Of a DNA stretch of 64,000 bases, positions 24,516 to 32,614 are shown piece after piece (position 1 is the first letter of the stretch; the number at the start of each line of letters is the position of its first letter). A program made the position numbers and the translations under genes. Origin of the DNA: Paraburkholderia unamae (GTDB lineage Bacteria > Pseudomonadota > Gammaproteobacteria > Burkholderiales > Burkholderiaceae); contig NZ_QLSU01000006.1 in the NCBI RefSeq assembly GCF_003268775.1, positions 338,409-402,408 on the forward strand, written 5' to 3'. The notes beneath the pieces are model-generated. The model searched no databases and was not told where the DNA came from. It worked only from the letters and a program-made list of their open reading frames with translations.

Positions 24516-25663
24516 ACGCGCATTCGCGCGCGGCGCAAGGCGGCCCGCTCGCGGGCATCCGCGTGATCGAAGTCGGGCACATGCTGATGGGCCCTTACTG
24601 CGCGATGCTGCTGGCCGACCTCGGCGCGCAGGTCATCAAGATCGAACCGCCCGAGGGCGATATCGGCCGCGCGATCAGCCCGCATTCGATTGGCCCGCAC
24701 AACGCGTATTTCGCAAGCTTGAACCGCAGCAAGGAAAGCGTCGTGCTCGATCTCGCGAGCGAAAGCGGACGGCGCTCGCTGGCGGCGCTCGCGCGCGACG
24801 CGCACGCGCTCGTGACCAACCTGCGGCCTCAGGCCATACGCAGGCTGGGCCTTACCTACGAGCATCTGCGCGCGTTCAACGAGCGCATCGTGTGCGTGGC
24901 GCTCACCGGCTTCGGGCTCGACAGCCCGCATGCGGACCTGCCCGCGTATGACTATGTGATTCAGGCGCTCACCGGCATCATGAATCTCACGGGCGATCCG
25001 GGCGGGCCGCCCACCAAGGCGGGCTACTCGGCCGTGGACAATTCGACCGGCATCATGGGCGCCGTGGGACTGCTGGCGAAAATCGTGGAAGGACGCGGCG
25101 GCCAGGTGGACATCGCGATGTTCGACGTCATGGTTTCGCAACTGAACTACCTCGCAGGCGCGGTGCTCAATGGCGGCGAGACGCCCATGCGCCACCCGCT
25201 GTCCTCGCATCCGTATATCGTTCCGGCGCAACTCTTCAAGACCCGCGACGACTGGCTCATGGTCTTCATCACCCACGACAACTTCTGGCGCATTTTCGCG
25301 CAGCGCGTGGGGCGCCCCGAGTGGGTCACGCAACCGGGGTTCGCGACCATGGCCGAGCGGCGCGCGCACCGCCCGGAAGTGCTGGCGGCCTTGTCGGCGC
25401 TGTTCGAGCGTGAAACCACCCAGCACTGGCTCGATTGCCTCGCTTCGTCGGGCGTGGTCGTTTCGCGGCTCGCGAGCATCGCGGAGGCGCTCGCGAGCGT
25501 GCAGAGCGAGGCGCGCGAGATGGTGGTCGAGATCGAGTCGGAAGCGGGGCCGCTCAAGGTCGTCGGCAATCCCGTGCGCATCGACGGCGTGCGCACGCGC
25601 TATGGGTTGCCGCCGCTGCTCGGCGAGCATACGGCCGCCTGGGCGGCCGAGGTGCCGACATGA
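24512..25663 (+). CDS. Class III (CaiB/BaiF) CoA-transferase
   Basis: This 383-residue enzyme moves CoA between carboxylic acids and would activate the imported acid for the mutase. The N-terminal Rossmann-like part has IRVIEVGHMLMGPYCAMLLA and LGAQVIKIEPP. The conserved AYDYVIQALTGIM region carries the family's catalytic Asp, and the DIAMFDVMVSQL block follows. Class III enzymes take acids such as formate, carnitine, mesaconate, itaconate, citramalate or succinate derivatives. It lies between mutase and chaperone genes with ATGA overlaps on both sides. E. coli uses an unrelated class I enzyme (YgfH) in the equivalent place. Confidence 0.93.
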   Translation: MNAHSRAAQGGPLAGIRVIEVGHMLMGPYCAMLLADLGAQVIKIEPPEGDIGRAISPHSIGPHNAYFASLNRSKESVVLDLASESGRRSLAALARDAHALVTNLRPQAIRRLGLTYEHLRAFNERIVCVALTGFGLDSPHADLPAYDYVIQALTGIMNLTGDPGGPPTKAGYSAVDNSTGIMGAVGLLAKIVEGRGGQVDIAMFDVMVSQLNYLAGAVLNGGETPMRHPLSSHPYIVPAQLFKTRDDWLMVFITHDNFWRIFAQRVGRPEWVTQPGFATMAERRAHRPEVLAALSALFERETTQHWLDCLASSGVVVSRLASIAEALASVQSEAREMVVEIESEAGPLKVVGNPVRIDGVRTRYGLPPLLGEHTAAWAAEVPT

Positions 25664-26583
25664 GCACGGCGCAGACGCGGGTGCAGCCAGACGAAGCCGG
25701 GTTGGCCGCGCGGCGCAGGCTCGCGCGCGACCTCTCGCGTCTCGCCGATGCTTCGGTAACCGAAGCATTGGCGGCGTTGCGCGACGAGCCGCAAGCGGCG
25801 GCCCGCCGCGTCGGCTTCACGGGGCCGCCCGGCGCGGGCAAGAGCACGCTGATCGGCCGCCTCGCCAGGCTGCGCGCCGCGCGCGGCGAGGCGCTCGCGA
25901 TCGTCGCCATCGACCCGAGCAGCCCGAAGTCTTCCGGTGCGTTGCTGGGCGACCGCGTGCGCATGGACGCGCTGCTGGCGGGCACCGACGTGTATATCCG
26001 CTCGCTCCCTAGCGGCCGCTGCGCAGACGGTCTGAGCGATAACCTGGCCGACGTGCTGGCCGCCATCGCGGCCGCGGGCTTCGGCGAGATCCTGATCGAG
26101 ACGGTTGGCGTCGGCCAGATCGAAGCGGGTGCACGCTCGCTCGTCGATACGCTCGTGCTGATGATGGGTCCGCAATCGGGCGACCAGATCCAGGCGATGA
26201 AGGCGGGCGTGCTCGAAACCGCGGACATCGTGGTTGTCAACAAGGCCGACCTGCCGGGCGCCGAGCGCATGGCGCAGGATATTCGCAACGTGCTCGAACG
26301 CCAGCGCGGCGCGGGGCGGCGCGTGCCGCCGGTGCTGCTCACGCAGGCGAGCGAGGGTGCGTCGATCGAAGGCCTGTCACACGCAATCGACGAGCATGAA
26401 GCGTGGCGCGCGGCCCATGCCGACCTCGCGCAGGCAGCCGAAACCCGCAGGCTCTGGCACGCGCGCAGCCTGCTCAACCGCCGTGTGGCGGAACTGCTCG
26501 ATGCGCTTCCGGCTGGCGTTCGCGAAGCGGGCGTCGTGCAGATTTACGGACATGTGGCGCGCATGCTGAGCGAGCCACGCTGA
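25660..26583 (+). CDS. meaB: MeaB/ArgK-type GTPase, chaperone of the B12 mutase
   Basis: This 307-residue G3E-family GTPase gates cofactor loading and protects acyl-CoA mutases from inactivation. The P-loop is G55-PPGAGKST63. The family motif DPSSPKSSGALLGDRVRM follows, then the G3-like ETVGVGQ and the base-specifying NKAD. Length is normal. It is coupled to the CoA-transferase gene by ATGA and closes the five-gene acyl-CoA block. Its presence supports that the adjacent mutase is a working B12 enzyme. Confidence 0.94.
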   Translation: MSTAQTRVQPDEAGLAARRRLARDLSRLADASVTEALAALRDEPQAAARRVGFTGPPGAGKSTLIGRLARLRAARGEALAIVAIDPSSPKSSGALLGDRVRMDALLAGTDVYIRSLPSGRCADGLSDNLADVLAAIAAAGFGEILIETVGVGQIEAGARSLVDTLVLMMGPQSGDQIQAMKAGVLETADIVVVNKADLPGAERMAQDIRNVLERQRGAGRRVPPVLLTQASEGASIEGLSHAIDEHEAWRAAHADLAQAAETRRLWHARSLLNRRVAELLDALPAGVREAGVVQIYGHVARMLSEPR

Positions 26584-26649
26584 TCCGGCCGCGCCAGTCC
26601 GCTGGTTCGTTAGTCGGTCAACAACGCCATGTGATTGCAGGAGACACGG

Positions 26650-27669
26650 ATGAGACGGTTTCGTAACCTGATGTTCGCCCTTTCTTGCGCCGCGCTGTGC
26701 CTGTGCGCGACCTTGCCCGCCGCCCGCGCGGACGACACGATCACCCTGAAAATGGCCCACCAGTGGCCCGACGATCCGAACGACTACGTGGTTGCCACGG
26801 GCAAGAAGTTCGCCGAGGAGGTGACGCAGCGCTCGGGCGGCAAAATCCACATCAACATCTTCCCTGCGGAATCGCTCGTCAAGGCGCTCAACATGCACAC
26901 GGCGCTGCGCAACGGTAGCGTGGATCTTGCTATCTACCCGTATATCTACGCGGCCGGCGCGATTCCCCAGCTCAATCTGATCCTGCTGCCGGGTCTCTGG
27001 AAGACGCCCGAGGACGTCTACCGGTTCCGCACTTCCGCGCCTTGGAAGGAACTGGAGGCGAAGATCGAGGCATACGGCTTCAAGACGCTCTGCTGGATTC
27101 AGATCTCGGGCGGCATGGCCTCACGCTCGAAGCCCATCAACGTGCCCGGCGACCTGAAGCAGCAGAAGGTGCGCGGCGCGGGCAAGATGATGGAGGCCGC
27201 CTTGCAGAGCGCGGGCGCGAGCACCGTGTCGATGGCTTCGTCCGAAACCTATAGCGCGATGCAACTGGGCTTGCTCGACGGCTTGTGGACGTCGTCGGGC
27301 ACGTTCGGCTCTTACCGGCTCTATGAAGTGGCGAAGTATTACAACTCGCCCGAGCAGTACAGCATCTACTACACGATCGAGCCCATCGCGATCAGCATGA
27401 AAACGTGGAACCGCCTCACGCCCGCGCAGCAGAAGATCATGACCGATGTGGGACAGAGCCTGGAGCAGGGCGCATTCGAAGGCGCCAAAGCTGACGACCG
27501 GCGCGTGGCGCAGCTATTCGCGAGCCACGGGGTGCAGATCCACAAGATGATGCTCGACGAGTGGAACCAGTGGGAGAAGCTGTTCCAGCAGGTGAGCTTC
27601 CCGAAGTTTCGAAGCGAAGTGCCGGATGGGGCGCGTCTGCTCGACGAGAGCCTGGCGCTCTACAAGTAG
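26650..27669 (+). CDS. TRAP transporter solute-binding protein (DctP family)
   Basis: This 339-residue periplasmic protein has a cleavable signal peptide (MRRFRNLMFALSCAALCLCA, cut after PAARA). The mature part starts DDTITLKMAHQWP, typical of DctP. The carboxylate-binding Arg of the family is probably in QKVRGAGK, with the later SSETYSAMQLGLLDGLW helix. AGGAGA is six bases before the ATG. It differs from the two DctP proteins at 33877 and 48625. Placed directly after the mutase/CoA-transferase genes, it likely binds the acid that they process. Confidence 0.93.
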   Translation: MRRFRNLMFALSCAALCLCATLPAARADDTITLKMAHQWPDDPNDYVVATGKKFAEEVTQRSGGKIHINIFPAESLVKALNMHTALRNGSVDLAIYPYIYAAGAIPQLNLILLPGLWKTPEDVYRFRTSAPWKELEAKIEAYGFKTLCWIQISGGMASRSKPINVPGDLKQQKVRGAGKMMEAALQSAGASTVSMASSETYSAMQLGLLDGLWTSSGTFGSYRLYEVAKYYNSPEQYSIYYTIEPIAISMKTWNRLTPAQQKIMTDVGQSLEQGAFEGAKADDRRVAQLFASHGVQIHKMMLDEWNQWEKLFQQVSFPKFRSEVPDGARLLDESLALYK

Positions 27670-27679
27670 GGGCAAGGGC

Positions 27680-28240
27680 ATGCAGCGTCCATTCGAGCGG
27701 TGGGAGCGGCGGCTCGATGCGCTTTACAAAGGCATCGAGCTTTCGGTTGGCATGGCCGTGATCGCCACGGTCGCGGTGATCTCATACGGCGTGCTTGCGC
27801 GCGAGGTACTGCATTTCTCCGATGTCTGGGTGACCGAGGTGACGACGTATCTCATGGCGTACATGACGTTCGTCGGCACGGCGGCGCTCGCCTGGCAGTC
27901 GCGCCACCTCCAGGTGGATGTGCTCGGGCATTGCGTGGGCGAGGGCGCGCGGCGCGCTCTTGCGTTCGCCGCGGCGCTGGTCGCGACCGCCGTGGCGTTG
28001 GTGGTCGCCGTGCTCGCGCTCGAATTCTGGTGGGATGCGTGGACGAGCGGCGAACGGTCGTGGGGCATGTTCTCGCTGCCGCTGTGGATTCCCTATCTAT
28101 GTCTCGTAGCCGGCTCGGCCATGCTCGTGCTGGCTCAGGTCGCGCGCGTCGCTTCGCTCGCCTTCACGGCCAAAGGCGCGCGGCAAGCGCCGGGCGCACA
28201 CGACAAGCTCGACGAGCTCGCGCTGGGGAGGGAGAAGTGA
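27680..28240 (+). CDS. TRAP transporter small permease (DctQ family)
   Basis: This 186-residue inner-membrane protein has four predicted helices (about residues 20-42, 52-72, 92-118 and 132-155). It includes the family segment VTEVTTYLMAYMTFVGTAALAW. It joins the large permease to form the Na+-driven importer. The ATG at 27680 is close behind AAGGG. It overlaps the large permease gene by four bases. Confidence 0.92.
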   Translation: MQRPFERWERRLDALYKGIELSVGMAVIATVAVISYGVLAREVLHFSDVWVTEVTTYLMAYMTFVGTAALAWQSRHLQVDVLGHCVGEGARRALAFAAALVATAVALVVAVLALEFWWDAWTSGERSWGMFSLPLWIPYLCLVAGSAMLVLAQVARVASLAFTAKGARQAPGAHDKLDELALGREK

Positions 28241-29547
28241 CGCAGATCTTCATCGGTGCGGGCATGTTCGGCGGCCTGCTCGCGGTGCTCTCGTTTGGCG
28301 TGCCGATTGCGTTTGCACTGCTGTTCGTCGCGCTCGTCTCGCTCTTTGTGACTGGCGGCGGGTGGGACGCACTGAACCTGATCGCGAGCACGTATTGGGG
28401 ATCGGTCGCGACGTTCACGCTCACTTCGGTGCCTATGTTCATGTTCATGGGCGCGATCGTTTCCGCCTCGGGCATGGGCGCGCGGCTCTACGGCGCGATG
28501 GCGACGATACTCGACGGCGTGCCGGGCGGTCTTGCCGTGGCGACCACTTTGGCCTGCGGCGTGATGGCCGCCGTGTCGGGTTCGAGCGTGGCGACGGCGG
28601 CTGCCGTGGGCGGCTTCGCGGTGTCGGAAATGCGCCGGCACGGGGTGCCTTCCGGGCAGGCTTGCGGGTCGGTGGCGGCCGGCGGCACGCTCGGCATTCT
28701 CCTGCCGCCCAGCATTCCGCTGATCGTCTACAGCGTGATTGCCGAGCAGTCCATCGGGCGGCTCTTCGTGGCGACACTGGTGCCGGGCGCCATCATGGCG
28801 GCCGCGTTCGGCGTGTATCAGATCGCGCTTGCGCTGCGCCGGCGCGAGCAGGGCGGCGCGGGTCGCACCCGGCCGCTCGCGCCGCTCAAGGCGCGTGTTC
28901 TCGCACTCAAGGACATCGGTCCATTCGCACTGCTCATTCTCATCATTCTCGGTTCGCTCTACCGCGGTCTCGCGACGCCGCAAGAGGCGGCCTCGCTCGG
29001 CATCGTGGCGAGCCTTGTTCTGGCCGGTGTCGTGTACCGCGAGCTGACCTGGCGGAAATTCCGCGAGATTCTCGTGAACGCCGCGCAAAGCAGCGTGATG
29101 ATTCTCGCCGTGATTTCCTCGGCCATCGTATTCGGCTACGTGATGACCACGAGCCAGGTGGCGATTTCGCTTACGCAGGCCGTGGCGGGGGCGCATGTCG
29201 CGCCGTGGGTGCTGTTCGTGAGCATCAATCTGCTGCTGATCTTTCTGGGCTGCTTCATGGAGACGATCGCGATCATCGTCGTGACGATGCCCGTGCTCGT
29301 GCCGGTGGTGCAGGCTTACCACTGGAATCTCATCTGGTTCGGCGTGGTGGTCGTCATCAACATGGAAATGGCGCTGATCCATCCGCCGGTGGGGCTCAAT
29401 CTCTTCGTCGTGCGCAGCGTCGCGCCCGACGTGCCGCTGCGCCGCATCGTGCTCGGCACGCTGCCCTATGTGTTCATCATGGCAGCGGTGCTCGCGCTGA
29501 TCGGCGTGTTCCCGCAGTTGACCATGCTGATCACGCCGGCGACTTGA
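28237..29547 (+). CDS. TRAP transporter large permease (DctM family)
   Basis: This 436-residue protein, with about 12 helices, is the transport channel of the TRAP importer. Hallmarks are MFMFMGAIVSASGMGARLYG, the conserved GSSVATAAAVGGF, GGTLGILLPPSIPLIVYS and the late PPVGLNLFVVRSVAPD. The start is GTG in a GTGA overlap with DctQ and has a strong GGGAGGGAGAA before it. The far end overlaps the convergent reductase gene by 17 bases. Confidence 0.94.
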   Translation: MTQIFIGAGMFGGLLAVLSFGVPIAFALLFVALVSLFVTGGGWDALNLIASTYWGSVATFTLTSVPMFMFMGAIVSASGMGARLYGAMATILDGVPGGLAVATTLACGVMAAVSGSSVATAAAVGGFAVSEMRRHGVPSGQACGSVAAGGTLGILLPPSIPLIVYSVIAEQSIGRLFVATLVPGAIMAAAFGVYQIALALRRREQGGAGRTRPLAPLKARVLALKDIGPFALLILIILGSLYRGLATPQEAASLGIVASLVLAGVVYRELTWRKFREILVNAAQSSVMILAVISSAIVFGYVMTTSQVAISLTQAVAGAHVAPWVLFVSINLLLIFLGCFMETIAIIVVTMPVLVPVVQAYHWNLIWFGVVVVINMEMALIHPPVGLNLFVVRSVAPDVPLRRIVLGTLPYVFIMAAVLALIGVFPQLTMLITPAT

Positions 29548-30562
29548 GACCGGGGGCATCCGCGTCCTCCGGCCGCGGAGCGTGTGCAAGACCGCGCAAC
29601 AGCGCGAGTACGGTTGTGATGGCCGGACAGGGCACGCCGGCTTGCTCGCCGAGTTGCCGGACCTGGCCGACGATGGCTTCCACTTCGAGCGAGGCGCCGC
29701 GCAGGACGTCTTGCAGCATGGAAGGCTTCACGCCCTGCCATGGCGGCGTGCCCGCAGGCGCGCCGCCGCTCGCGAGCGCGGCCTCGATGCGCGCGGGCGC
29801 GTCCGCGATCTCCGCGCCGCATGCGTGGGCAATGGCCGCGACCTCGCGGGCAAGCTGGAGGCAAAGGTCGGGGAGGCCGGGTACGCCGCGAAGCGCATCG
29901 ATGGGCAGCCGCGTGAGTGCACACACGACATTGAGCGGGACGTTGCGCGCCACCTTCGTCCAAATCTCGCGGCGCAGGTCGGTGCACGCCTCGGCGGCGA
30001 GCCCCGCTCGCGCGAGAAGTTCGGCTGTGGTTTGCAGACGCCCGCTGAGCCTGGCATCCGGCTCGCCGAACAGCCAGCGGTTCTGGCCGCTGTGGCGAAT
30101 CACGCCGGGGGCGACGATTTCGTTGGCCGAGTAGACGACGCAACCCAGTGCGTGCTCGGGCCGCACGACGCTCCAGAGGCGCGCGTGCGGATCGACGAGC
30201 GGCAACGCAGCGGGCTGGCCGGTGCCATGCCGCCACCACCAGGGGATGCCGTTCGCGACGAACACGACCCAGCCCGAGGCCGCGCGCAGGCGCGCTATCG
30301 GCTCGGCGGCGCCGCTCTGCGCAAACGCCTTCAGGGTGACGAACACGATGTCCTGCTCGGGCAACGCGTCAGGGGCATGCGTGGCGGCAGCCGGGTGCGC
30401 GACATATCGTTCGGTACCCGAAACGATGGTGAGGCCGTTGGCGCGTATGGCGGCCAGATGCGCGCCGCGCGCGACGATCGAGATCTCATGGCCGCCGCTC
30501 GCGATCAGGCGGCCGGCGAGATAGCCGCCTACCGCGCCCGCGCCGAAAACGGCGATTTTCAT
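29531..30562 (-). CDS. Ketopantoate reductase (ApbA/PanE)-family oxidoreductase
   Basis: This 343-residue NADP-dependent dehydrogenase has the Rossmann motif MKIAVFGAGAVGGYLAGRL. The catalytic block REIWTKVARNVPLNVVCAL carries the conserved Lys and Asn, and KPSMLQDVLRGASLEVEAI lies at the C-terminus. PanE reduces 2-ketopantoate to pantoate, but catabolic loci often carry relatives acting on other 2-keto-acids. It is nine bases from the RraA-like gene upstream and convergent with the TRAP genes. A hydroxy-acid/keto-acid conversion linked to the adjacent cassettes is more likely than pantothenate synthesis. Confidence 0.88.
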   Translation of the reverse strand: MKIAVFGAGAVGGYLAGRLIASGGHEISIVARGAHLAAIRANGLTIVSGTERYVAHPAAATHAPDALPEQDIVFVTLKAFAQSGAAEPIARLRAASGWVVFVANGIPWWWRHGTGQPAALPLVDPHARLWSVVRPEHALGCVVYSANEIVAPGVIRHSGQNRWLFGEPDARLSGRLQTTAELLARAGLAAEACTDLRREIWTKVARNVPLNVVCALTRLPIDALRGVPGLPDLCLQLAREVAAIAHACGAEIADAPARIEAALASGGAPAGTPPWQGVKPSMLQDVLRGASLEVEAIVGQVRQLGEQAGVPCPAITTVLALLRGLAHAPRPEDADAPGLKSPA

Positions 30563-30571
30563 GGGGCGGGC

Positions 30572-31282
30572 TCAGGCGCCGCGCGGGCAGGGTGCGTCGA
30601 TTTCCTCGACGTCGAGTTGCGCATAGGCGCTCGCGGCGCCGCTCGTGTGCCATGGGTGCGCGCCTTCGGCCACGGCGCGGATCGCGGCTTCGTCGCGCGC
30701 CATGCGCTGGAACGCGGCGTCGATGACCGTCTGCGCTTCGCCATGCGCGACGACGACGACGCCGTCACCGTCCGCGATCACGAGGTCGCCGGGGTGGACG
30801 AGCACGCCGTCGCAGGACACGGACGTATTGACCGCACCGTGCCCGGACTTGAGCGGACGCGCGGGCGAGATCAACGTGGACCACACCGGAAATCGCATGT
30901 TTTCAAGCGTATTCGTATCGCGGATGCAGCCTTGGACCACCACGCCGGCAAGCCCCTTGGCGGCGGCGTAATGAGCGGCTACGTCGCCCCATTGCGCGCC
31001 CGAGCTTTGCGCGTGCGTGACGACCACCAGCACGTCGCCGCGCTGCGCGAGATAGAGCGCGCGGTGCATCATCAGGTTGTCGCCTGGCGCGCAGACGGCG
31101 GTGACAGCAGGCCCGGCGATCGTGAGTCCCCGGTTCAGGGGGCGCATGCGCGGCGTCATGAGGCCGCTACGGGCGTTCGGGCCCATGGCTTCGTGAACGT
31201 CCGCGGTGCTCAACTGAACGGCGCGCTCGCAAAGGGCTGCCGGTACGCGCTCGACTTGTGTGTAGACCTTCGAAATGCCCAT
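30572..31282 (-). CDS. RraA-like protein, probable HMG/CHA-type pyruvate aldolase or oxaloacetate decarboxylase
   Basis: This 236-residue protein has the RraA fold. Its blocks match the 4-hydroxy-4-methyl-2-oxoglutarate/4-carboxy-4-hydroxy-2-oxoadipate aldolases better than the RNase E inhibitor. They are PGDNLMMH, VVQGCIRDTNTLENM (the metal/substrate Arg-Asp pair), FPVWS, HPGDLVIADGDGVVVV and a C-terminal Glu-rich helix. GGAGG lies shortly before the ATG at 31282. Such enzymes split a 4-hydroxy-2-oxo acid into pyruvate and another keto acid. It is divergent from the IclR gene at 31506, and a candidate IclR site (31355-31370) lies between them. Confidence 0.85.
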   Translation of the reverse strand: MGISKVYTQVERVPAALCERAVQLSTADVHEAMGPNARSGLMTPRMRPLNRGLTIAGPAVTAVCAPGDNLMMHRALYLAQRGDVLVVVTHAQSSGAQWGDVAAHYAAAKGLAGVVVQGCIRDTNTLENMRFPVWSTLISPARPLKSGHGAVNTSVSCDGVLVHPGDLVIADGDGVVVVAHGEAQTVIDAAFQRMARDEAAIRAVAEGAHPWHTSGAASAYAQLDVEEIDAPCPRGA

Positions 31283-31354
31283 GGTGTCCTCCGTGAAGAT
31301 GGACTCCGATATTGAATGGCGCGATCGAGGCGGACAAGCACGCAGGCCGCGCGT

Positions 31355-31370
31355 GTTTTGCAATGTGAAC
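31355..31370 (-). promoter_or_regulatory. Regulon motif copy 1 (between RraA-like and IclR genes)
   Basis: On the minus strand this reads GTTCACATTGCAAAAC. It differs from the copy at 32523 by one base. It sits in the divergent region between the RraA-like gene and the IclR gene at 31506, as expected for an autoregulated IclR site. Confidence 0.6.
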
Positions 31371-31505
31371 CGTTGCCTGTTCATCCGGTGCTTGCGGGAT
31401 TTCTCTAGCGGTACTAAAGAGCGCATCGCGCTAGTATCGAAAGGCGCGCCCGCCGGCAGGGGGCTTTGCTTATTCCGGCAATGAGCGACCACGCGAGGAC
31501 ATGCG

Positions 31506-32402
31506 ATGCGACTCGATACCTTTGACACTGCCGCGATAGCCGCCACGTCGATCCAGCGGATCGTGGCGGGCGGTTTGGCCGCGGCTTGCGCGCCAATGGA
31601 CGAAACGTCTGCGCCCGATGAGGCGGGGCGCCCTCGCTCGGGCACGCAGAGCCTGGAGCGCGCCGTTTGCCTGCTGCGCGAGCTGGCCTCGCGCAATCGC
31701 GCCGGCTGGCGGCTCGGCGAACTGGCGGCGCGCTGCGGCATCGACAAGGGCTCGGCGCACCGGTTGCTCGCCTGCCTGGTGCGCGAGCGCCTCGTCGAGC
31801 AGCGATCGTCCGACCGGCGCTATCAGCTCGGCCCGCTGTTGTGGGAGCTCGCGCTTTCCGCGCCGGCCCGCGCCGCATCGCCCGACGTTTGCCGCGAGCA
31901 TCTCGCGGGCGTGGCGAAGCGCTTTGGCGGACTCGCCTTCCTGATGGTCAAGAGCGGCAACGAGTACGTGTGCGCAATGCGCACGGGCCACGCGGAACTT
32001 CGCGCGGTGTCGGTCGAAGCGGGCACGCGCCGTCCGCTCATTACCTCGGCGGGTGGCGTTTCCATTCTGCTGGCGCTGCCGGAAGCCGAAGCGAATTGCA
32101 TTCGCCAAAACAATATCCGTCAGGAGCTCTCGCGCTGCGGCGACGTGCGCATGCGCAGTCTGGACCAGATGTACCGGCGCTCCCAGGCCTTCGGCTACGG
32201 CGTGAATCTCGGCGACGTGGTGCCCGGCATTCATGCCGTGGGCGTGCCCGTGTTCAGCCGCCCCGGCAAGCCGGTCGCCTCGCTTTGCCTCATGACGTGG
32301 TCTGACAGTCTGCCCGAGGCGCGGGTGGACGAAGCCTGTGAGGCGCTCATGGCGCAAGCGCCCGCCGCCGCGGCGTGTTGCACAGCTGAAGCCGCGCCCT
32401 GA
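31506..32402 (+). CDS. IclR-family regulator of hydroxy-acid cassette 1
   Basis: This 298-residue regulator has an N-terminal extension of about 45 residues, then a winged helix (GWRLGELAARCGIDKGSAHR) and an effector domain with RRPLITSAGGVSILLALP. GCGAGGA is seven bases before the ATG. It is a paralogue of the IclR proteins at 12610 and 52555. It precedes, in the same direction, the alpha-hydroxy-acid oxidase and TRAP genes. Motif copies upstream of this gene and upstream of the oxidase mark them as likely targets. A Cys-Cys pair near the C-terminus (AAACCTAEA) is unexplained. Confidence 0.92.
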   Translation: MRLDTFDTAAIAATSIQRIVAGGLAAACAPMDETSAPDEAGRPRSGTQSLERAVCLLRELASRNRAGWRLGELAARCGIDKGSAHRLLACLVRERLVEQRSSDRRYQLGPLLWELALSAPARAASPDVCREHLAGVAKRFGGLAFLMVKSGNEYVCAMRTGHAELRAVSVEAGTRRPLITSAGGVSILLALPEAEANCIRQNNIRQELSRCGDVRMRSLDQMYRRSQAFGYGVNLGDVVPGIHAVGVPVFSRPGKPVASLCLMTWSDSLPEARVDEACEALMAQAPAAAACCTAEAAP

Positions 32403-32522
32403 CTTTGCTCCCTGAAGTGTGGCGCCGCAAGGGCCCCACGCCGTCTCCCTTCCCTGCGCTGCATAGTCCATAAGCCGCGCGGCGATGCCTCGCGCGCTTC
32501 TCCCTTTGCGCAGCGCAAAAAA

Positions 32523-32538
32523 GTTCACACTGCAAAAC
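32523..32538 (+). promoter_or_regulatory. Regulon motif copy 2 (upstream of oxidase 1)
   Basis: GTTCACACTGCAAAAC ends 17 bases before a -35-like TTGCCG and 76 bases before the oxidase start codon. That is an activator-like position. Confidence 0.65.
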
Positions 32539-32555
32539 GCCGCGCCGCCGCTCGA

Positions 32556-32584
32556 TTGCCGCTGTCCTGAACGCCCGACACAAT
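32556..32584 (+). promoter_or_regulatory. Promoter of hydroxy-acid cassette 1
   Basis: TTGCCG (32556-32561) and CACAAT (32579-32584) are 17 bases apart, 30 bases before the oxidase ATG. Both boxes depart from consensus, which fits a promoter needing the upstream activator site. Confidence 0.45.
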
Positions 32585-32614
32585 GAATCAACAGGACAAC
32601 GTAAGAGGACGGGA

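Noticed and set aside
29531..29547. Frameshift at the DctM/PanE-like junction
   Set aside because: The 17-base overlap is between convergent genes on opposite strands, each with a normal C-terminus.
10041..31282. A protocatechuate 4,5-cleavage (lig) pathway, from the LigI-like hydrolase and the HMG/CHA aldolase-like protein
   Set aside because: The two genes are 20 kb apart in different operons, and LigAB, LigC and LigJ equivalents are absent from the window.
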